NCBI RefSeq assembly: GCF_018129085.1
Contig: NZ_JAAGBB010000006.1
Location: forward strand, 1 to 64,000
From: Plastoroseomonas hellenica
GTDB taxonomy: Bacteria > Pseudomonadota > Alphaproteobacteria > Acetobacterales > Acetobacteraceae
Length of the DNA: 64,000 nucleotides
Direction: 5' to 3'
Part shown: piece after piece, positions 17,993 through 27,448 of the stretch
Numbering within the stretch: position 1 is the first letter of the stretch
How the letters are laid out: each line of letters begins with the position of its first letter
Position numbers and translations under genes: made by a program
Notes under the pieces: generated by a model
Told to the model about the DNA's origin: nothing
The model's database searches: none
Seen by the model: only the letters and a program-made list of their open reading frames with translations

Positions 17993-20536
17993 ATGCGGCT
18001 CTTCGTAGCTCTGACGGCCGTGCTGCTCGCGGCGGCCCAGGTTGGATCTCTTTCGGCACAAACACTGACGGATGGCGCATGCCACATCTTAACGCGGCGC
18101 CCGGAAGCCGCGATCAATTTGGGCATGATTCCAGAACCGCAGCGCGCGAATTATCGCTCAAGTGAAGTAATAACTAAGCGCGATATAGTATGCGTCGGTG
18201 GGCACCTGGTGATCGACGCATCGATATTCTCTAATGGGGGAAATATAATACTTGTTGGAGATAGAATAACCTTAAGAGCAGCATTGGATGCTCGTGTATA
18301 CAGGCCATATTCACTTTCAGGAAATTTCGCTAATCCAGGTCCGGGTTATCCGAGCAATCTCGTGGGATATAATTACGAAAATGCGTGGGGTATATTGGCG
18401 TCGGGGGAGCGGCCGCTGACACAAACAATACGTAATGCTTTTGCAGATTATTATAGATGCATTGATTGCCGTGCCGAGGGTGGTGCCGCCTTAATCCCGA
18501 GAATGCCAGATGGCGTAACTTTGCCGATGGTAAATAATTCATTAAGTCCCGCTGGTATTGATGTTGGCCAGCGGATAACGAATGGAACAGATGCTCCCGA
18601 ATCTGCGTTGGACATGTCGGTTTTTCAGAGCGGGTCAGTGTTTCTGTTTTCCCGTGAGCTCAACGTAGAAACGAATGGGAGAATAATTGTTTCGGGAATT
18701 GCCGGCGGGATTGGCGGGGCAGGGCAACCACCGTCATGTAGTGGCAGGAAGTGGGAAGTCGCGCAGGATTGGAACTGTACGAATGGCTGGCGTGAGGTCG
18801 GAGAAAGTGGTGCCGGAGGCAGGGGTGGACACGCGGGATCCGTAAGCTTCTTTTTCACGGACCCGGAGGTATCTGAGCGCTTAAGGCGCGAGATGACCGT
18901 CGGCGCTGCGTCGTGGTTGCGGTATGTTGGCGGACCAGCAGCTTCAAACGCTCGGCTTGTTTCCCCTTCGGAGGTGACTTCCCCGCTTACCGGAACGGCT
19001 GCGGATTTTCGCCAGGTAGGTGTGTTCGCGCAAGCTGCAGATGGCAACGAAGGTGCTATCTCGGTCGAGTCCATAGAGCCGATGAACCTCCTTCCATTGT
19101 TCTATGACTTGATAAGGGGGCTAGATGGGTTACAAAGCTACGATTTGGTGGAGTTAGGTCGGAGGATACGTGAAAACAGTTCAATTGAGTCCATTTCTTT
19201 CACTGATTTTCTGGCAAGTCGTCTCTATCAGGAGGTCGCGAGCAGGTATACTGCGGTGGTATCATCGGCTGAGCGACAAATTCGGACAGGAAGGCGCGCT
19301 TCGGTAGAATCCGATCATTTCCTATTCTCCTGCTTTGTACCGCAAAATGCAGATGAGCTTATGCCGCCACAACTTCGCGTGCCGCTAAATCTCTATAGGT
19401 CGACATGTGAGAGAGATCCGGGTCAAGTCAGCATTACGGGGTATATCTCTATAAATGGAGGGCTCTTAGCGATTAACGACTTATCCGCTTCGGCAAATGT
19501 CAGAATCGACCGAATTGCGCTGGCGATTTTTGATAGTGCGGAAACTTGGAACGATATGCTGGACACCCTAAATCAAATAAATGAACGGGTGTTGCAGCTT
19601 TATGTGAGCGTTGAGAGGGTGCGGCAGGAAAATGAGCTACGTAATCTACGCGCTGCGGCTGGTGCGCTGAATGCGCGCCTCGATGTATTGAGATCACAAA
19701 ACAATGGAAATCAGCAGTTTTTTCGCCTTGTATCCGCTGCTGCTGCGCTCGGAACCGGTACAGGTGCTTTTTACGGCGCTTTCATGGAGCTCACCAACGA
19801 CACACATCCGACCGGCAAGCCTGGCGAGACCCGTCCTGCCACGACTGCAGATAACCTGCAGGAGGCGGAGGCGTTCGGAAAGGCAGGCAGTGGTCTGTTG
19901 AGCGCTTGGGCAGGGGTGGCGCCATTCTTTGCGCCAAATGCTACGGCAGGATTCCAAGGCACTCAACAGCAACTCACTGAACTGCGCCGGGAGATACGCG
20001 AAGCCCAGGCGGCGTACTCGCAATTCATGTCCTGGGCCTCGAATACGCGACAGCAAATATTAAGCGATCAGGCCAGATATTTGGTCAACACCGTTTATAG
20101 TAGAAATAGGCACGCAAATCATTTAAGAGATAGGCTCATAGGTTTCGACGATCTGTTGAAATTGACTTTGCTGTCCTACGTGAATGACCCCTCGAATCGT
20201 TTTCCAGTAGTGCATAGAAACTTGAGCGCCCTTGCCATTTTCGTAAGCGACTATCGGCGAGAGCGGCCGAGTGTATCTGTTCGTGCTCCAATTGATACCT
20301 GTACCTCTGATGACGGAGGAAGGCGCGGAACTCAGCAAGTCGGTCAGATTCTGGAACTAATTCAAGGTGGCTGTGCCCTGTTGAGGCGCGGCCCTCGCTC
20401 TCGCGTAATTCGCTTTTCTCAGGGAGAGGGGCCGGCTGGCCTAGCCGATGTCCCTCTTGTAATCCTGAGTCCAGGCCGCGGAAGCATACAGGTTCCGCTG
20501 TTTGGGATTCATGCATCTTCCCTATCAACAGAGTGA
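17993..20536 (+). CDS. Large secreted protein of unknown function
   Basis: A protein of 847 residues starting with a clear signal peptide (MRLFVALTAVLLAAAQVGSLSA, cleavage near residue 22). The first third is beta-rich with Gly-rich turns (ESGAGGRGGHAGS around residue 275) and scattered Cys. Residues of about 520-580 and 660-700 are strongly helical and probably coiled coil (LNQINERVLQLYVSVERVRQ), around an Ala/Gly-rich segment (SAAAALGTGTGAFYGAFM) that could be a membrane hairpin. I recognise no family. GGAGG precedes the start. GC is lower than the autotransporter. The small Cys-rich gene 18 bases downstream is probably cotranscribed. A toxin-like or envelope role is possible but unsupported. 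Confidence 0.8.
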   Translation: MRLFVALTAVLLAAAQVGSLSAQTLTDGACHILTRRPEAAINLGMIPEPQRANYRSSEVITKRDIVCVGGHLVIDASIFSNGGNIILVGDRITLRAALDARVYRPYSLSGNFANPGPGYPSNLVGYNYENAWGILASGERPLTQTIRNAFADYYRCIDCRAEGGAALIPRMPDGVTLPMVNNSLSPAGIDVGQRITNGTDAPESALDMSVFQSGSVFLFSRELNVETNGRIIVSGIAGGIGGAGQPPSCSGRKWEVAQDWNCTNGWREVGESGAGGRGGHAGSVSFFFTDPEVSERLRREMTVGAASWLRYVGGPAASNARLVSPSEVTSPLTGTAADFRQVGVFAQAADGNEGAISVESIEPMNLLPLFYDLIRGLDGLQSYDLVELGRRIRENSSIESISFTDFLASRLYQEVASRYTAVVSSAERQIRTGRRASVESDHFLFSCFVPQNADELMPPQLRVPLNLYRSTCERDPGQVSITGYISINGGLLAINDLSASANVRIDRIALAIFDSAETWNDMLDTLNQINERVLQLYVSVERVRQENELRNLRAAAGALNARLDVLRSQNNGNQQFFRLVSAAAALGTGTGAFYGAFMELTNDTHPTGKPGETRPATTADNLQEAEAFGKAGSGLLSAWAGVAPFFAPNATAGFQGTQQQLTELRREIREAQAAYSQFMSWASNTRQQILSDQARYLVNTVYSRNRHANHLRDRLIGFDDLLKLTLLSYVNDPSNRFPVVHRNLSALAIFVSDYRRERPSVSVRAPIDTCTSDDGGRRGTQQVGQILELIQGGCALLRRGPRSRVIRFSQGEGPAGLADVPLVILSPGRGSIQVPLFGIHASSLSTE

Positions 20537-20554
20537 GGCATGGAGGAATAAGAA

Positions 20555-20812
20555 ATGAAGGCGCATACCATCACAGCGGATCGGATCATTATTCGTCGTC
20601 AAGGCGCCAGGATAGTTCACGCTGAAAAGACTGATCAGGGTGCTCGACACCCAGGCGCTAGTAATCGATCCGGATGCAAAGTCTCCGTGATAGTCGATGA
20701 AGAGGGTAACATCGGCGAGCCTTTCTGCGAAAATATTAATTGTTCGGAGGAATGCGATTTAAAGAGCGACATGTCAGGCAACAGTGAGCACTACTGGTGT
20801 TCGTGCGGATAG
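20555..20812 (+). CDS. Small six-cysteine protein
   Basis: A protein of 85 residues with cysteines at 41, 58, 63, 67, 82 and 84, clustered in the C-terminal half and ending in YWCSCG. It has no signal peptide. GGAGGA lies nine bases upstream of ATG, and the gene follows the secreted 847-residue protein by 18 bases, so the two are likely one transcription unit. The Cys pattern could bind a metal or form disulfides after export. I recognise no family. Confidence 0.7.
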   Translation: MKAHTITADRIIIRRQGARIVHAEKTDQGARHPGASNRSGCKVSVIVDEEGNIGEPFCENINCSEECDLKSDMSGNSEHYWCSCG

Positions 20813-20984
20813 AATTAGTTTTATTAGAAAAAAATAGAGAGCTCCACTCTCTGTAATGTGGTCCCCGCTAACGACTTGATGGCGGTATCAATGGTTTCTA
20901 AATATGCGGTTATGGTGATCCAAGGCGGGGTTAGTCGGGGTACGTGGACAGTCGGCAGGCAAGCGTTGCTTTGCGCCCTTTGGC
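20813..20984. other. Short gap before IS66 remnant
   Basis: The AT-rich start (TTTTATTAGAAAAAAATAG) may end transcription of the upstream pair. No gene is seen. Confidence 0.4.
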
Positions 20985-21217
20985 GGGGGCGGTTCGAGCC
21001 TGACCTGTGTTTGCGCAGCACCACGGCATGAGTTCGTCGATGCGGCTCTGCGGCCATCTTCGACGAGGCGGGTGAGCAGGTCGGTGAGGTAGCGCTGCGG
21101 ATAGACGCCGTTGCGCTTCGCGGTCTCGATCAGCGAGGCGATGGCGGCCCAGGCCTCCACGCCCTCGTCGGAGCCGGCGCACAGCGCGTTCTTGCGCCCG
21201 AGCGCCACGGGCCGCAC
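20985..21217 (-). pseudogene. IS66 transposase (TnpC) remnant, frameshifted
   Basis: On the minus strand, RPVALGRKNALCAGSDEG, then AIASLIETAKRNGV and YLTDLLTRLV, match the IS66 TnpC C-terminus. The frame then shifts by one, and PQSRIDELMPWCC continues the same protein in another frame. Upstream transposase sequence is missing. No intact IS ends were found. The remaining bases to 21432 show no gene. Confidence 0.78.
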
Positions 21218-21432
21218 GCGCGCTGGTGGTACAAGCGGCTTGGCCCTCGAAGCTTCGAAATCAGGTGCCGGCAGCCCATCGAAGCCCGTAGCATATCCGG
21301 ACCGCCCACCGCGTGGTGCACATGTTCACATGCGCATGCAGCGCTAGCTTAAGCGTCTAAGCCGGCGCCCAGCGCCGCTCCGTCCCCCGGCAGCGCCGAC
21401 GCTGAACGTTCATGTGGATCGTGACAAATGCA

Positions 21433-22185
21433 CTATGGCTCGGCGGCGCCTGGTCCACTTTGGTGCGGTCCGCTTCCGACCCCGCTGCGTGGCGGCCGCT
21501 TAGCTGTGATTCCCCAATCGGATTTCTCTTGGTTGTTAATGCGATTGACCGACAGCACGGTTGACGGAGTTTCTGCCGTTCCGGTCAAGCCAAGGTCGAG
21601 TTCGAGCCAGGGCAGATCGTCTGGCGGTCGCCGGCACAGCCAGTGAGGCAAGCTCCCCTTCAGCAGCTTTGGCTTCGTCGGCGAGGCCAAGACAACATGG
21701 AACCGGATCGCGCGATCAGCCGGAATCTCCAGGCTTAGATAAAAATTATGTAGCAGCTCGAGCCGTGTAAGTTTGCTCTTCCACTGCGTGTTCGTGAAAC
21801 TGCCGTACGCCTTCGCCTCCACAAACACCAGCTCGCGGCCCCAGGAGACGATGAGATCGACGTCTTCCTGATTTTGCTCGATCAGATAGCGGCGTTTGGT
21901 TGAGTCCTCGGCCGACCGCGACGGGTTCGGAAATTGGTTGCTCACGGCAGCATCACCTCTGGCGAAAATGGCCAGCGCCCCAGCGATCCACGAGATGTGA
22001 AAGTCGGTCGCCCACCAAGCATCCTGTGGAACTGGCGCTGAAGGCTGATCGAGTGTGCAGGCGAGGCGCGCGCGAAAATTGTCACTTAGACGCAGCGGCA
22101 CACCGCGGTGCCCAAGTGCGTCTCGCACGAGCAGATTGCGCTCCTTTCGGTTGAAGCGCTCCAGGGTCGACGGCAAAAGATCCAC
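21433..22185 (-). CDS. PD-(D/E)XK nuclease-like hypothetical protein
   Basis: A soluble protein of 250 residues. The segment EDVDLIVSWGRELVFVEAKAY (about residues 107-127) has the Asp-(X)n-Glu-X-Lys arrangement of PD-(D/E)XK nucleases, with a hydrophobic strand before VEAKAY. Many defence and island proteins of this fold are annotated only as hypothetical. The last 30 residues (KRPPRSGVGSGPHQSGPGAAEP) look non-native, so the original C-terminus may have been lost next to the IS66 remnant. Catalytic activity is inferred from the motif alone. Confidence 0.6.
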   Translation of the reverse strand: MDLLPSTLERFNRKERNLLVRDALGHRGVPLRLSDNFRARLACTLDQPSAPVPQDAWWATDFHISWIAGALAIFARGDAAVSNQFPNPSRSAEDSTKRRYLIEQNQEDVDLIVSWGRELVFVEAKAYGSFTNTQWKSKLTRLELLHNFYLSLEIPADRAIRFHVVLASPTKPKLLKGSLPHWLCRRPPDDLPWLELDLGLTGTAETPSTVLSVNRINNQEKSDWGITAKRPPRSGVGSGPHQSGPGAAEP

Positions 22186-22457
22186 GCGTGCGTTCTCCCG
22201 CTATGGCGCTGGCGCGCGCTCTGATGGCGATTCATGCGCCTATGCAGAACGATGGCTCATTCCCGTCCTCGCAGTCGAGCTAGGCCGCAGCGCACGGGGC
22301 GCTAGCACGGCAGAATATCCTGGAGCCCGCAATGCTGCACCCTGGGGCGATCGTCATCGCAGGGCGAGGCTTCGGATTGTCCGGGCGTCGAGGTTTGGGT
22401 GATCGACGGCGCGACCGCTGGCGAAGGTTGCGCGCAGACCGTAGACGCCGATGCAGG

Positions 22458-23021
22458 ATGGCAGCGAGATCGTCACTGCTTGCCCCGGCGCGACGCCACC
22501 ATGCGGCGCTTGGTTCGATCCTGGAGGAGGCCCCATTCGAATACGTCCCGAGGACGTTCGTCACCCGCGAGCATCCGCTCCAGCCCAAAGCCGATCCCAA
22601 CGATTGGCTCCACAGAGACGCAGACGGCAATCCGGTGCTCTTCGCTGCCGCCGACGAGGTGCCTGAGGGCGTCGAACTCTCGGAGCCAATTGAAGACGGC
22701 GAGACCGTCCCCCTCATCGCCGTGCGTCGCTACCAGACGACCGAAATGCAAGTCGTCAGCGACGGAACCTACTCGGTTCCCGGCACTCCACCGGAGAGTG
22801 TCAACTGGTTCCAGCTCCACGAGGCCTGCGGCGCCAGCACCCTCAAGCGCCTGGCCGAGCTGATGGTCGAGGAAGGAGCCGTAGGCAGCAGCATGGTCAG
22901 CTACTTTCAGCGGGCCGAGGTTACTTGCCTCTACAACGGCGAGGAGCACAGCCTTGAGCTGATGGACCGGCAGGCGAGCATGCTCAACCTGCTCTCCGTC
23001 GAGACAGTCGGACGCTGCTGA
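22458..23021 (+). CDS. Hypothetical protein
   Basis: The coding frame contains natural-looking protein from about residue 15 on (PIEDGETVPLIAVRRYQTTE, WFQLHEACGASTLKRLAELM). I recognise no family; it is acidic and soluble with no signal peptide. The frame is open back to 22332, but that stretch is a low-complexity Arg-rich translation, so ATG at 22458 is a tentative start; no strong ribosome site is visible for either. An antisense frame over the same region is judged to be a shadow. Confidence 0.5.
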   Translation: MAARSSLLAPARRHHAALGSILEEAPFEYVPRTFVTREHPLQPKADPNDWLHRDADGNPVLFAAADEVPEGVELSEPIEDGETVPLIAVRRYQTTEMQVVSDGTYSVPGTPPESVNWFQLHEACGASTLKRLAELMVEEGAVGSSMVSYFQRAEVTCLYNGEEHSLELMDRQASMLNLLSVETVGRC

Positions 23022-23219
23022 TCGGCCTGGCGTCTCTCTGCCTCGGGGCGACCGTGTAGCGCCGCTCTCTGCCGGCGATATTCCCTGGGCCTGGGCAATG
23101 GCAGCGAACATGGACGGGCGGCCGCGACCGGCGCAGACCTACCAGATGGTGCCGTATGTGCCGCCGGCAGTGCCTAAAAAGCCGGGCACAGCGGCGTCGT
23201 CTGCCCCGCCGTTCATGTA

Positions 23220-23804
23220 TTACCGAGAAGGACTATACTGCGGGATGAGCGTCCTCCGAGGGGGGGATTCCATGGCTATCGCCCCGACGCACTTAGTGAC
23301 GGCCCGAGAGAAGTAGACGTTCATTTCCGGGCCGGTTGCTGTGAGCGGCCGGTACACGAGAAGCGCTCCGTAATCCGAGCCGCCGCCGTCCGTTGCGGGG
23401 GCCGCATAGCCCCGCTCATCGGGGGCACCTAAGGTGCTGACGAGGTCTTCTTCCGTTATGCACGCGTGTGAGCGATCGACTACAAGGAACAGCATTGCAT
23501 TTGGGGGAATTCGGTAGCGGGGGCTGCTTTCGCTTAGTCGATAGTCGGAGCGGTCAGCTACAAGGCGGCCCGTGACGCGGGCATCGAAGCGTTCTGGCGC
23601 ATGCCGTATTGCGGTGAGATGCAGCGTTTGGAGTGTGGCGTAAACCGCATCCCCGTCCAGCAGGTTTGCGATCTCCCGGAGTCGAGACAGTAGTTGCCGG
23701 ACTTCTGGAGTTGGCCGGTAGGTGCACCCGGCTGCTAGACCGCACGCGAGCATTGCCCCGGTAATCAGTCGCAGCACCCGAGCGGGAATAGCCACATAGC
23801 GCAT
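23220..23804 (-). CDS. Putative lipoprotein
   Basis: A protein of 194 residues with a lipoprotein signal peptide: basic start, hydrophobic ITGAMLACGLAAGC and lipobox LAAGC, so Cys27 would be lipidated. The mature part has HTRUNC-free ordinary composition, with FDARVTGRLVADRSDYRL and a late Cys-containing strand (FSRAVTKCVGAIAM). No family is recognised. It lies just downstream of dnaE2 on the same strand (34 bases), so it may be read from the same promoter. Confidence 0.65.
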   Translation of the reverse strand: MRYVAIPARVLRLITGAMLACGLAAGCTYRPTPEVRQLLSRLREIANLLDGDAVYATLQTLHLTAIRHAPERFDARVTGRLVADRSDYRLSESSPRYRIPPNAMLFLVVDRSHACITEEDLVSTLGAPDERGYAAPATDGGGSDYGALLVYRPLTATGPEMNVYFSRAVTKCVGAIAMESPPRRTLIPQYSPSR

Positions 23805-23838
23805 GAAGTATTCGTCCCTGCTCCGTTGCCGGTGCAGC

Positions 23839-26800
23839 CTACCGGAAATCCCGGCTCTTCATCCTGACCTTCTCGCTGCGCAAGCCCGGATCGGGCCGGC
23901 GCACCTCATCGGCGCGGCCGAGCGCGCGATCCGCCCAGCCCAGCCGGTCCAGCCCCTCCGCCTCTTTCAGGCTATCCAGCAAGTCGGACCGGTCGACCAG
24001 GCGCCGCACGATGAGATGCACCAGCGGCACCTCCGCATGCTCTTCCACGCGCTCGATGCGGCCTTCCGCGACCAGCAGCCGCGAGGTCAGCAGCTCACGC
24101 CGATCGCGTGAACCGATCTTGGCGTAGACGACCAGGTTGGCATCGCCGAACTCGTCCTCCACGGTCACGAAGACCACGCCCTTCGCTGTCGCTGGGCGCT
24201 GGCGCATCAGCACCAGACCGGGCAGACGCATCGTTTGGCCCTGCCGCGCCGCGCGGACCTTTCGCGTGTCGGCGAGGCCGAGGCCGTCGAGCTGCGGCCG
24301 CAGCAGCGCCAGCGGGTGCTGGCGCAGGGTTAACCCCATCGACTGATAGTCATGCACCACGGCCTGGCCCGGCGTCTCCTCCGGCAGCGCCGGTGCCGGC
24401 TCCTCGAAGAGCGGCCCTTCGCTCGCGGCGGCGGCAAAAAGCGGCAGCTCGCGCGGCGCCTTGGCATCCGTACCGAGCGCCGCCCAATGCGCGGCCGGCC
24501 GCGAAGGCGCCAGCCCAGCGAAGCTATCCGCCTCCACTAACGCCGCTACCGCCTTGCGAGACAGGCCGGCGCGCATTGCCGCTTCCTCGACGCTGGCGAA
24601 GGGGCGCGCATTGCCGGCGGCGCGCACCTTGATCAGCGCCCGGCCTTCCTCCTCCGAGAGGCCGGAGGTCACGCGCAGCCCGAGCCGGATGGCGAGGCCA
24701 TCCGTGCTGGCCTCGTCGGGTTCCAGCGTGCTGTCCCATTCGCTGACGTTCACGTCGATCGGCCGCACCGCAACGCCATGCTTGCGCGCATCGCGGATGA
24801 TCTGCGCAGGCGCGTAGAAGCCCATGGGTTGGCTGTTCAGCAGCGCGCAGGCGAAGACGCCGGGGTGGTGGCATTTGATCCAGGAGGAGGCATAGACGAG
24901 GTGCGCGAAGCTCGCGGCATGGCTCTCCGGGAAGCCGTAGCTGCCGAAGCCTTCGATCATCCGGAAGGCGCGCTCTGCGAAATCCTGCGGGTACCCGCGG
25001 CGGGTCATGCCGGTGACCATGCGGTCGCGATAGGCGCCGACGCCGCCCGTGTGCTTGAAGGTCGCCATGGCGCGCCGAAGCTGGTCCGCCTCGTCCGGCG
25101 AGAAGCCTGCGGCGACGATCGCGACCTGCATCGCCTGTTCCTGGAACAGCGGCACACCGAGCGTCTTGCCCAGCACGCGCTTCAGCTCGTCCGGGTCGCC
25201 ATGCTCGGGGGAGGGGCCGGCATATTCCGGTTCCTCTAGTCCCCAGCGTCGGCGGATGAAGGGGTGCACCATGTCGCCCTGGATCGGACCCGGCCGCACG
25301 ATCGCAACCTGGATCACCAGGTCATAGAAGTTCTTCGGGCGCAGGCGCGGCAGCATGTTCATCTGCGCGCGGCTCTCGACCTGGAAGACGCCGAGGCTGT
25401 CGGCGCGGCGCAGCATTTCATAGGTAGCCGGATCATCCTTGGGGATGCCGGCAAGATCGAGCGTCAACCGCTTGTGCATGCGCAGCAACCCGAAGGCGCG
25501 GCGGATGCAGGAGAGCATGCCGAGGCCGAGCACATCGACCTTCAGGATGCGCAGCGCGTCCACGTCATCCTTGTCCCATTCCAGCGTGGTGCGGTCCTGC
25601 ATCGCGGCATTGGTGACCACCGCCAGTTCCGTCAGCGGCCCGCGCGTGATGACGAAGCCGCCGACATGGGTCGCGACGTGGCGCGGGAAGTCACGGATCT
25701 CGTCGGCCAGCTCCAGCGCCATCGAAAGGCGCTGGTCGCGCGGGTCCATGCCTTCCTGCCGCGCGAGGTCGCCGAGGTCGCCATCGTCGCGGCCGGGTCC
25801 CCAGGAGCCCTTGGCGAGCTTGCTGGTCGCGTCCTCCGACAGGCCCATGGCCTTGCCGACCTCGCGGATCGCGCTGCGGCTGCGGTAGCGGATGACGGTC
25901 GCGCAGATGGCGGCGCGCTCGCGGCCGTATTTCTCGTAGAGGTGCTGGATCACCTCCTCCCGCCGCTCATGCTCGAAATCGATGTCGATGTCCGGCGGCT
26001 CGCCGCGGCTGGCGGAGACGAAGCGCTCGAACAGCAGATCATGCTTGGCGGGATCGACGGCGGTGACGCCGAGCACGTAGCAGACCGCGGAATTGGCCGC
26101 CGAGCCGCGTCCCTGGCAGAGGATGCCCTTCGACCGCGCGAAGCGGACGATCTCATGCACCGTCAGGAAGTACGGCGCGTAGTCGAGTTGCGCGATCATG
26201 CGCAGTTCGTGTGCCAGGCGCTTGGCGATATCGGGGGAGACGCCCTCCGGCCAGCGCTCCGCCGCGGCCTCGGCGACGCGGGCTTCCAGCGTCTGCTGCG
26301 GCGTGCGGCCGGGTTCCAGGATCTCGTCCGGGTATTCGTAGCGGAGCTGGTCGAGGCTGAAGCCTTCGGTCGCCTCCAGCACCGTCAGCGTGAGTTCGAG
26401 GGGATACCCATACTCCTCCCGCAGCGGGAAGAGCTTCGCCATCTCGGTCGGCGATTTCAGGCACCGTTCCTCATTGCTCTCCGCCGTATGGCCCAGCCGA
26501 TCGACCGTGACGCCGAGGCGGATGGCCGACAGCACATCGGCCAGGCGACGCCGGGAGCGATGGTGAAAGCGGACGTTGTTGATGGCCAGCGGCGGCACGC
26601 CGATATGGAAGGCCCAATCCACAAGCGTAAATGCGCGTGCGTGGTGGAATTTCTCCGACAGGTTGTCCGAGACGGCGCAGAGCAGCGGCATCGGCCCGGG
26701 GTTGCGATTCAGGTCGACGACATCGGCGCGCAGCCGATCCAGGAACGCGTCATCCTCGGCTTCATCGTCCGGCGGCAGCGCCGCCAGGACCAGGCCATGG

Positions 26801-27150
26801 CGATGCGCGATCAGATCCTCGCGGGTGATCCAGCACTCGCCCTTCGGTGCCGTCATTCGGCCATGCGAGAGCAGGCGGGTCAGGCGCCCGTAGGAGGCGC
26901 GATCGGTCGGCCAGGCGAGGTAGCGGGAGCCGTCTAGCAGCTCCAGCCGGGCACCCACGCGGAAGGGCAACCCGGCTTCCTTCGCCGCGACATGCCCGCG
27001 CACCACGCCCGCGAGGGAATTGGTGTCACAGATGCCGAGGCCGGCGAGGCCAAGGCGCTTCGCCGTTTGAACCAGCTCATGAGGGTGCGAGGCGCCGTCG
27101 AGGAACGAGAAGTTCGACTGAGCTCCCAGCTCCGCATAGGCGGCTTCCAT
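23839..27150 (-). CDS. dnaE2: Error-prone DNA polymerase DnaE2 (ImuC)
   Basis: A C-family polymerase of 1103 residues. The PHP domain (YAELGAQSNFSFLDGASHPHELV), the polymerase core with GRGSAANSAVCYVLGVTAVDP and the catalytic acidic DIDIDFEHERREEVI, and a late OB-fold (LPGLVLMRQRPATAKGVVFVTVED) are all present. DnaE2 carries out translesion synthesis and induced mutagenesis in the SOS response, usually with ImuA and ImuB. Here neither partner is adjacent. ATG at 27150 is preferred; an earlier in-frame ATG would add 30 low-complexity residues. A small gene and a probable LexA box lie just upstream. Confidence 0.95.
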   Translation of the reverse strand: MEAAYAELGAQSNFSFLDGASHPHELVQTAKRLGLAGLGICDTNSLAGVVRGHVAAKEAGLPFRVGARLELLDGSRYLAWPTDRASYGRLTRLLSHGRMTAPKGECWITREDLIAHRHGLVLAALPPDDEAEDDAFLDRLRADVVDLNRNPGPMPLLCAVSDNLSEKFHHARAFTLVDWAFHIGVPPLAINNVRFHHRSRRRLADVLSAIRLGVTVDRLGHTAESNEERCLKSPTEMAKLFPLREEYGYPLELTLTVLEATEGFSLDQLRYEYPDEILEPGRTPQQTLEARVAEAAAERWPEGVSPDIAKRLAHELRMIAQLDYAPYFLTVHEIVRFARSKGILCQGRGSAANSAVCYVLGVTAVDPAKHDLLFERFVSASRGEPPDIDIDFEHERREEVIQHLYEKYGRERAAICATVIRYRSRSAIREVGKAMGLSEDATSKLAKGSWGPGRDDGDLGDLARQEGMDPRDQRLSMALELADEIRDFPRHVATHVGGFVITRGPLTELAVVTNAAMQDRTTLEWDKDDVDALRILKVDVLGLGMLSCIRRAFGLLRMHKRLTLDLAGIPKDDPATYEMLRRADSLGVFQVESRAQMNMLPRLRPKNFYDLVIQVAIVRPGPIQGDMVHPFIRRRWGLEEPEYAGPSPEHGDPDELKRVLGKTLGVPLFQEQAMQVAIVAAGFSPDEADQLRRAMATFKHTGGVGAYRDRMVTGMTRRGYPQDFAERAFRMIEGFGSYGFPESHAASFAHLVYASSWIKCHHPGVFACALLNSQPMGFYAPAQIIRDARKHGVAVRPIDVNVSEWDSTLEPDEASTDGLAIRLGLRVTSGLSEEEGRALIKVRAAGNARPFASVEEAAMRAGLSRKAVAALVEADSFAGLAPSRPAAHWAALGTDAKAPRELPLFAAAASEGPLFEEPAPALPEETPGQAVVHDYQSMGLTLRQHPLALLRPQLDGLGLADTRKVRAARQGQTMRLPGLVLMRQRPATAKGVVFVTVEDEFGDANLVVYAKIGSRDRRELLTSRLLVAEGRIERVEEHAEVPLVHLIVRRLVDRSDLLDSLKEAEGLDRLGWADRALGRADEVRRPDPGLRSEKVRMKSRDFR

Positions 27151-27154
27151 GGCG

Positions 27155-27385
27155 TCACCCGGCTGTGTGCGGCGGCGCGCCGTTGCGCGGGCGGGTGATC
27201 CTGTATCCGCAGAGGCGCAGGTATTCCACGAGCCGTTCACTGGCGACCCCGGCCGTTATCTCCGCCGCGGTCCGGTTGGGCTTTCCCCGAGGGCCGTACC
27301 TCAGCCCATAGGCCAGCGCCGAGGCCAATTCTTCATCAGAAACAAGGACTTCATCGGCGCTGGAGGCTGGCGGCTGCTGGCTCAT
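27155..27385 (-). CDS. Small conserved-looking protein upstream of dnaE2
   Basis: A protein of 76 residues from ATG at 27385. It contains LASALAYGLRYGPRGKPNRT and ERLVEYLRLCGYRITRP, which look like two helices with a basic link. No family is assigned. It ends four bases before dnaE2 and starts 13 bases after the LexA-type box, so it would be the first gene of an SOS operon. It is far too short to be ImuA. Confidence 0.65.
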   Translation of the reverse strand: MSQQPPASSADEVLVSDEELASALAYGLRYGPRGKPNRTAAEITAGVASERLVEYLRLCGYRITRPRNGAPPHTAG

Positions 27386-27397
27386 ACCTCGGAAGAT

Positions 27398-27412
27398 GTT
27401 CTCTCTATGTTC
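27398..27412. promoter_or_regulatory. Probable LexA box (GTTC-N7-GTTC)
   Basis: GTTCTCTCTATGTTC matches the alphaproteobacterial LexA recognition sequence GTTC-N7-GTTC exactly. It lies 13 bases before the start of the small gene heading the dnaE2 operon, in the gap after the SRAP gene. This supports SOS control of dnaE2. Confidence 0.75.
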
Positions 27413-27448
27413 GTGAGTCGAGTCCCGACCGCGGATCATCCCCAGCCG

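Noticed and set aside
22473-23111. Minus-strand frame of 212 codons
   Set aside because: Overlaps the more natural plus-strand protein ending at 23021; judged to be its shadow.
25264-26937. Plus-strand open frame opposite dnaE2
   Set aside because: Antisense of the polymerase gene; no domain seen.
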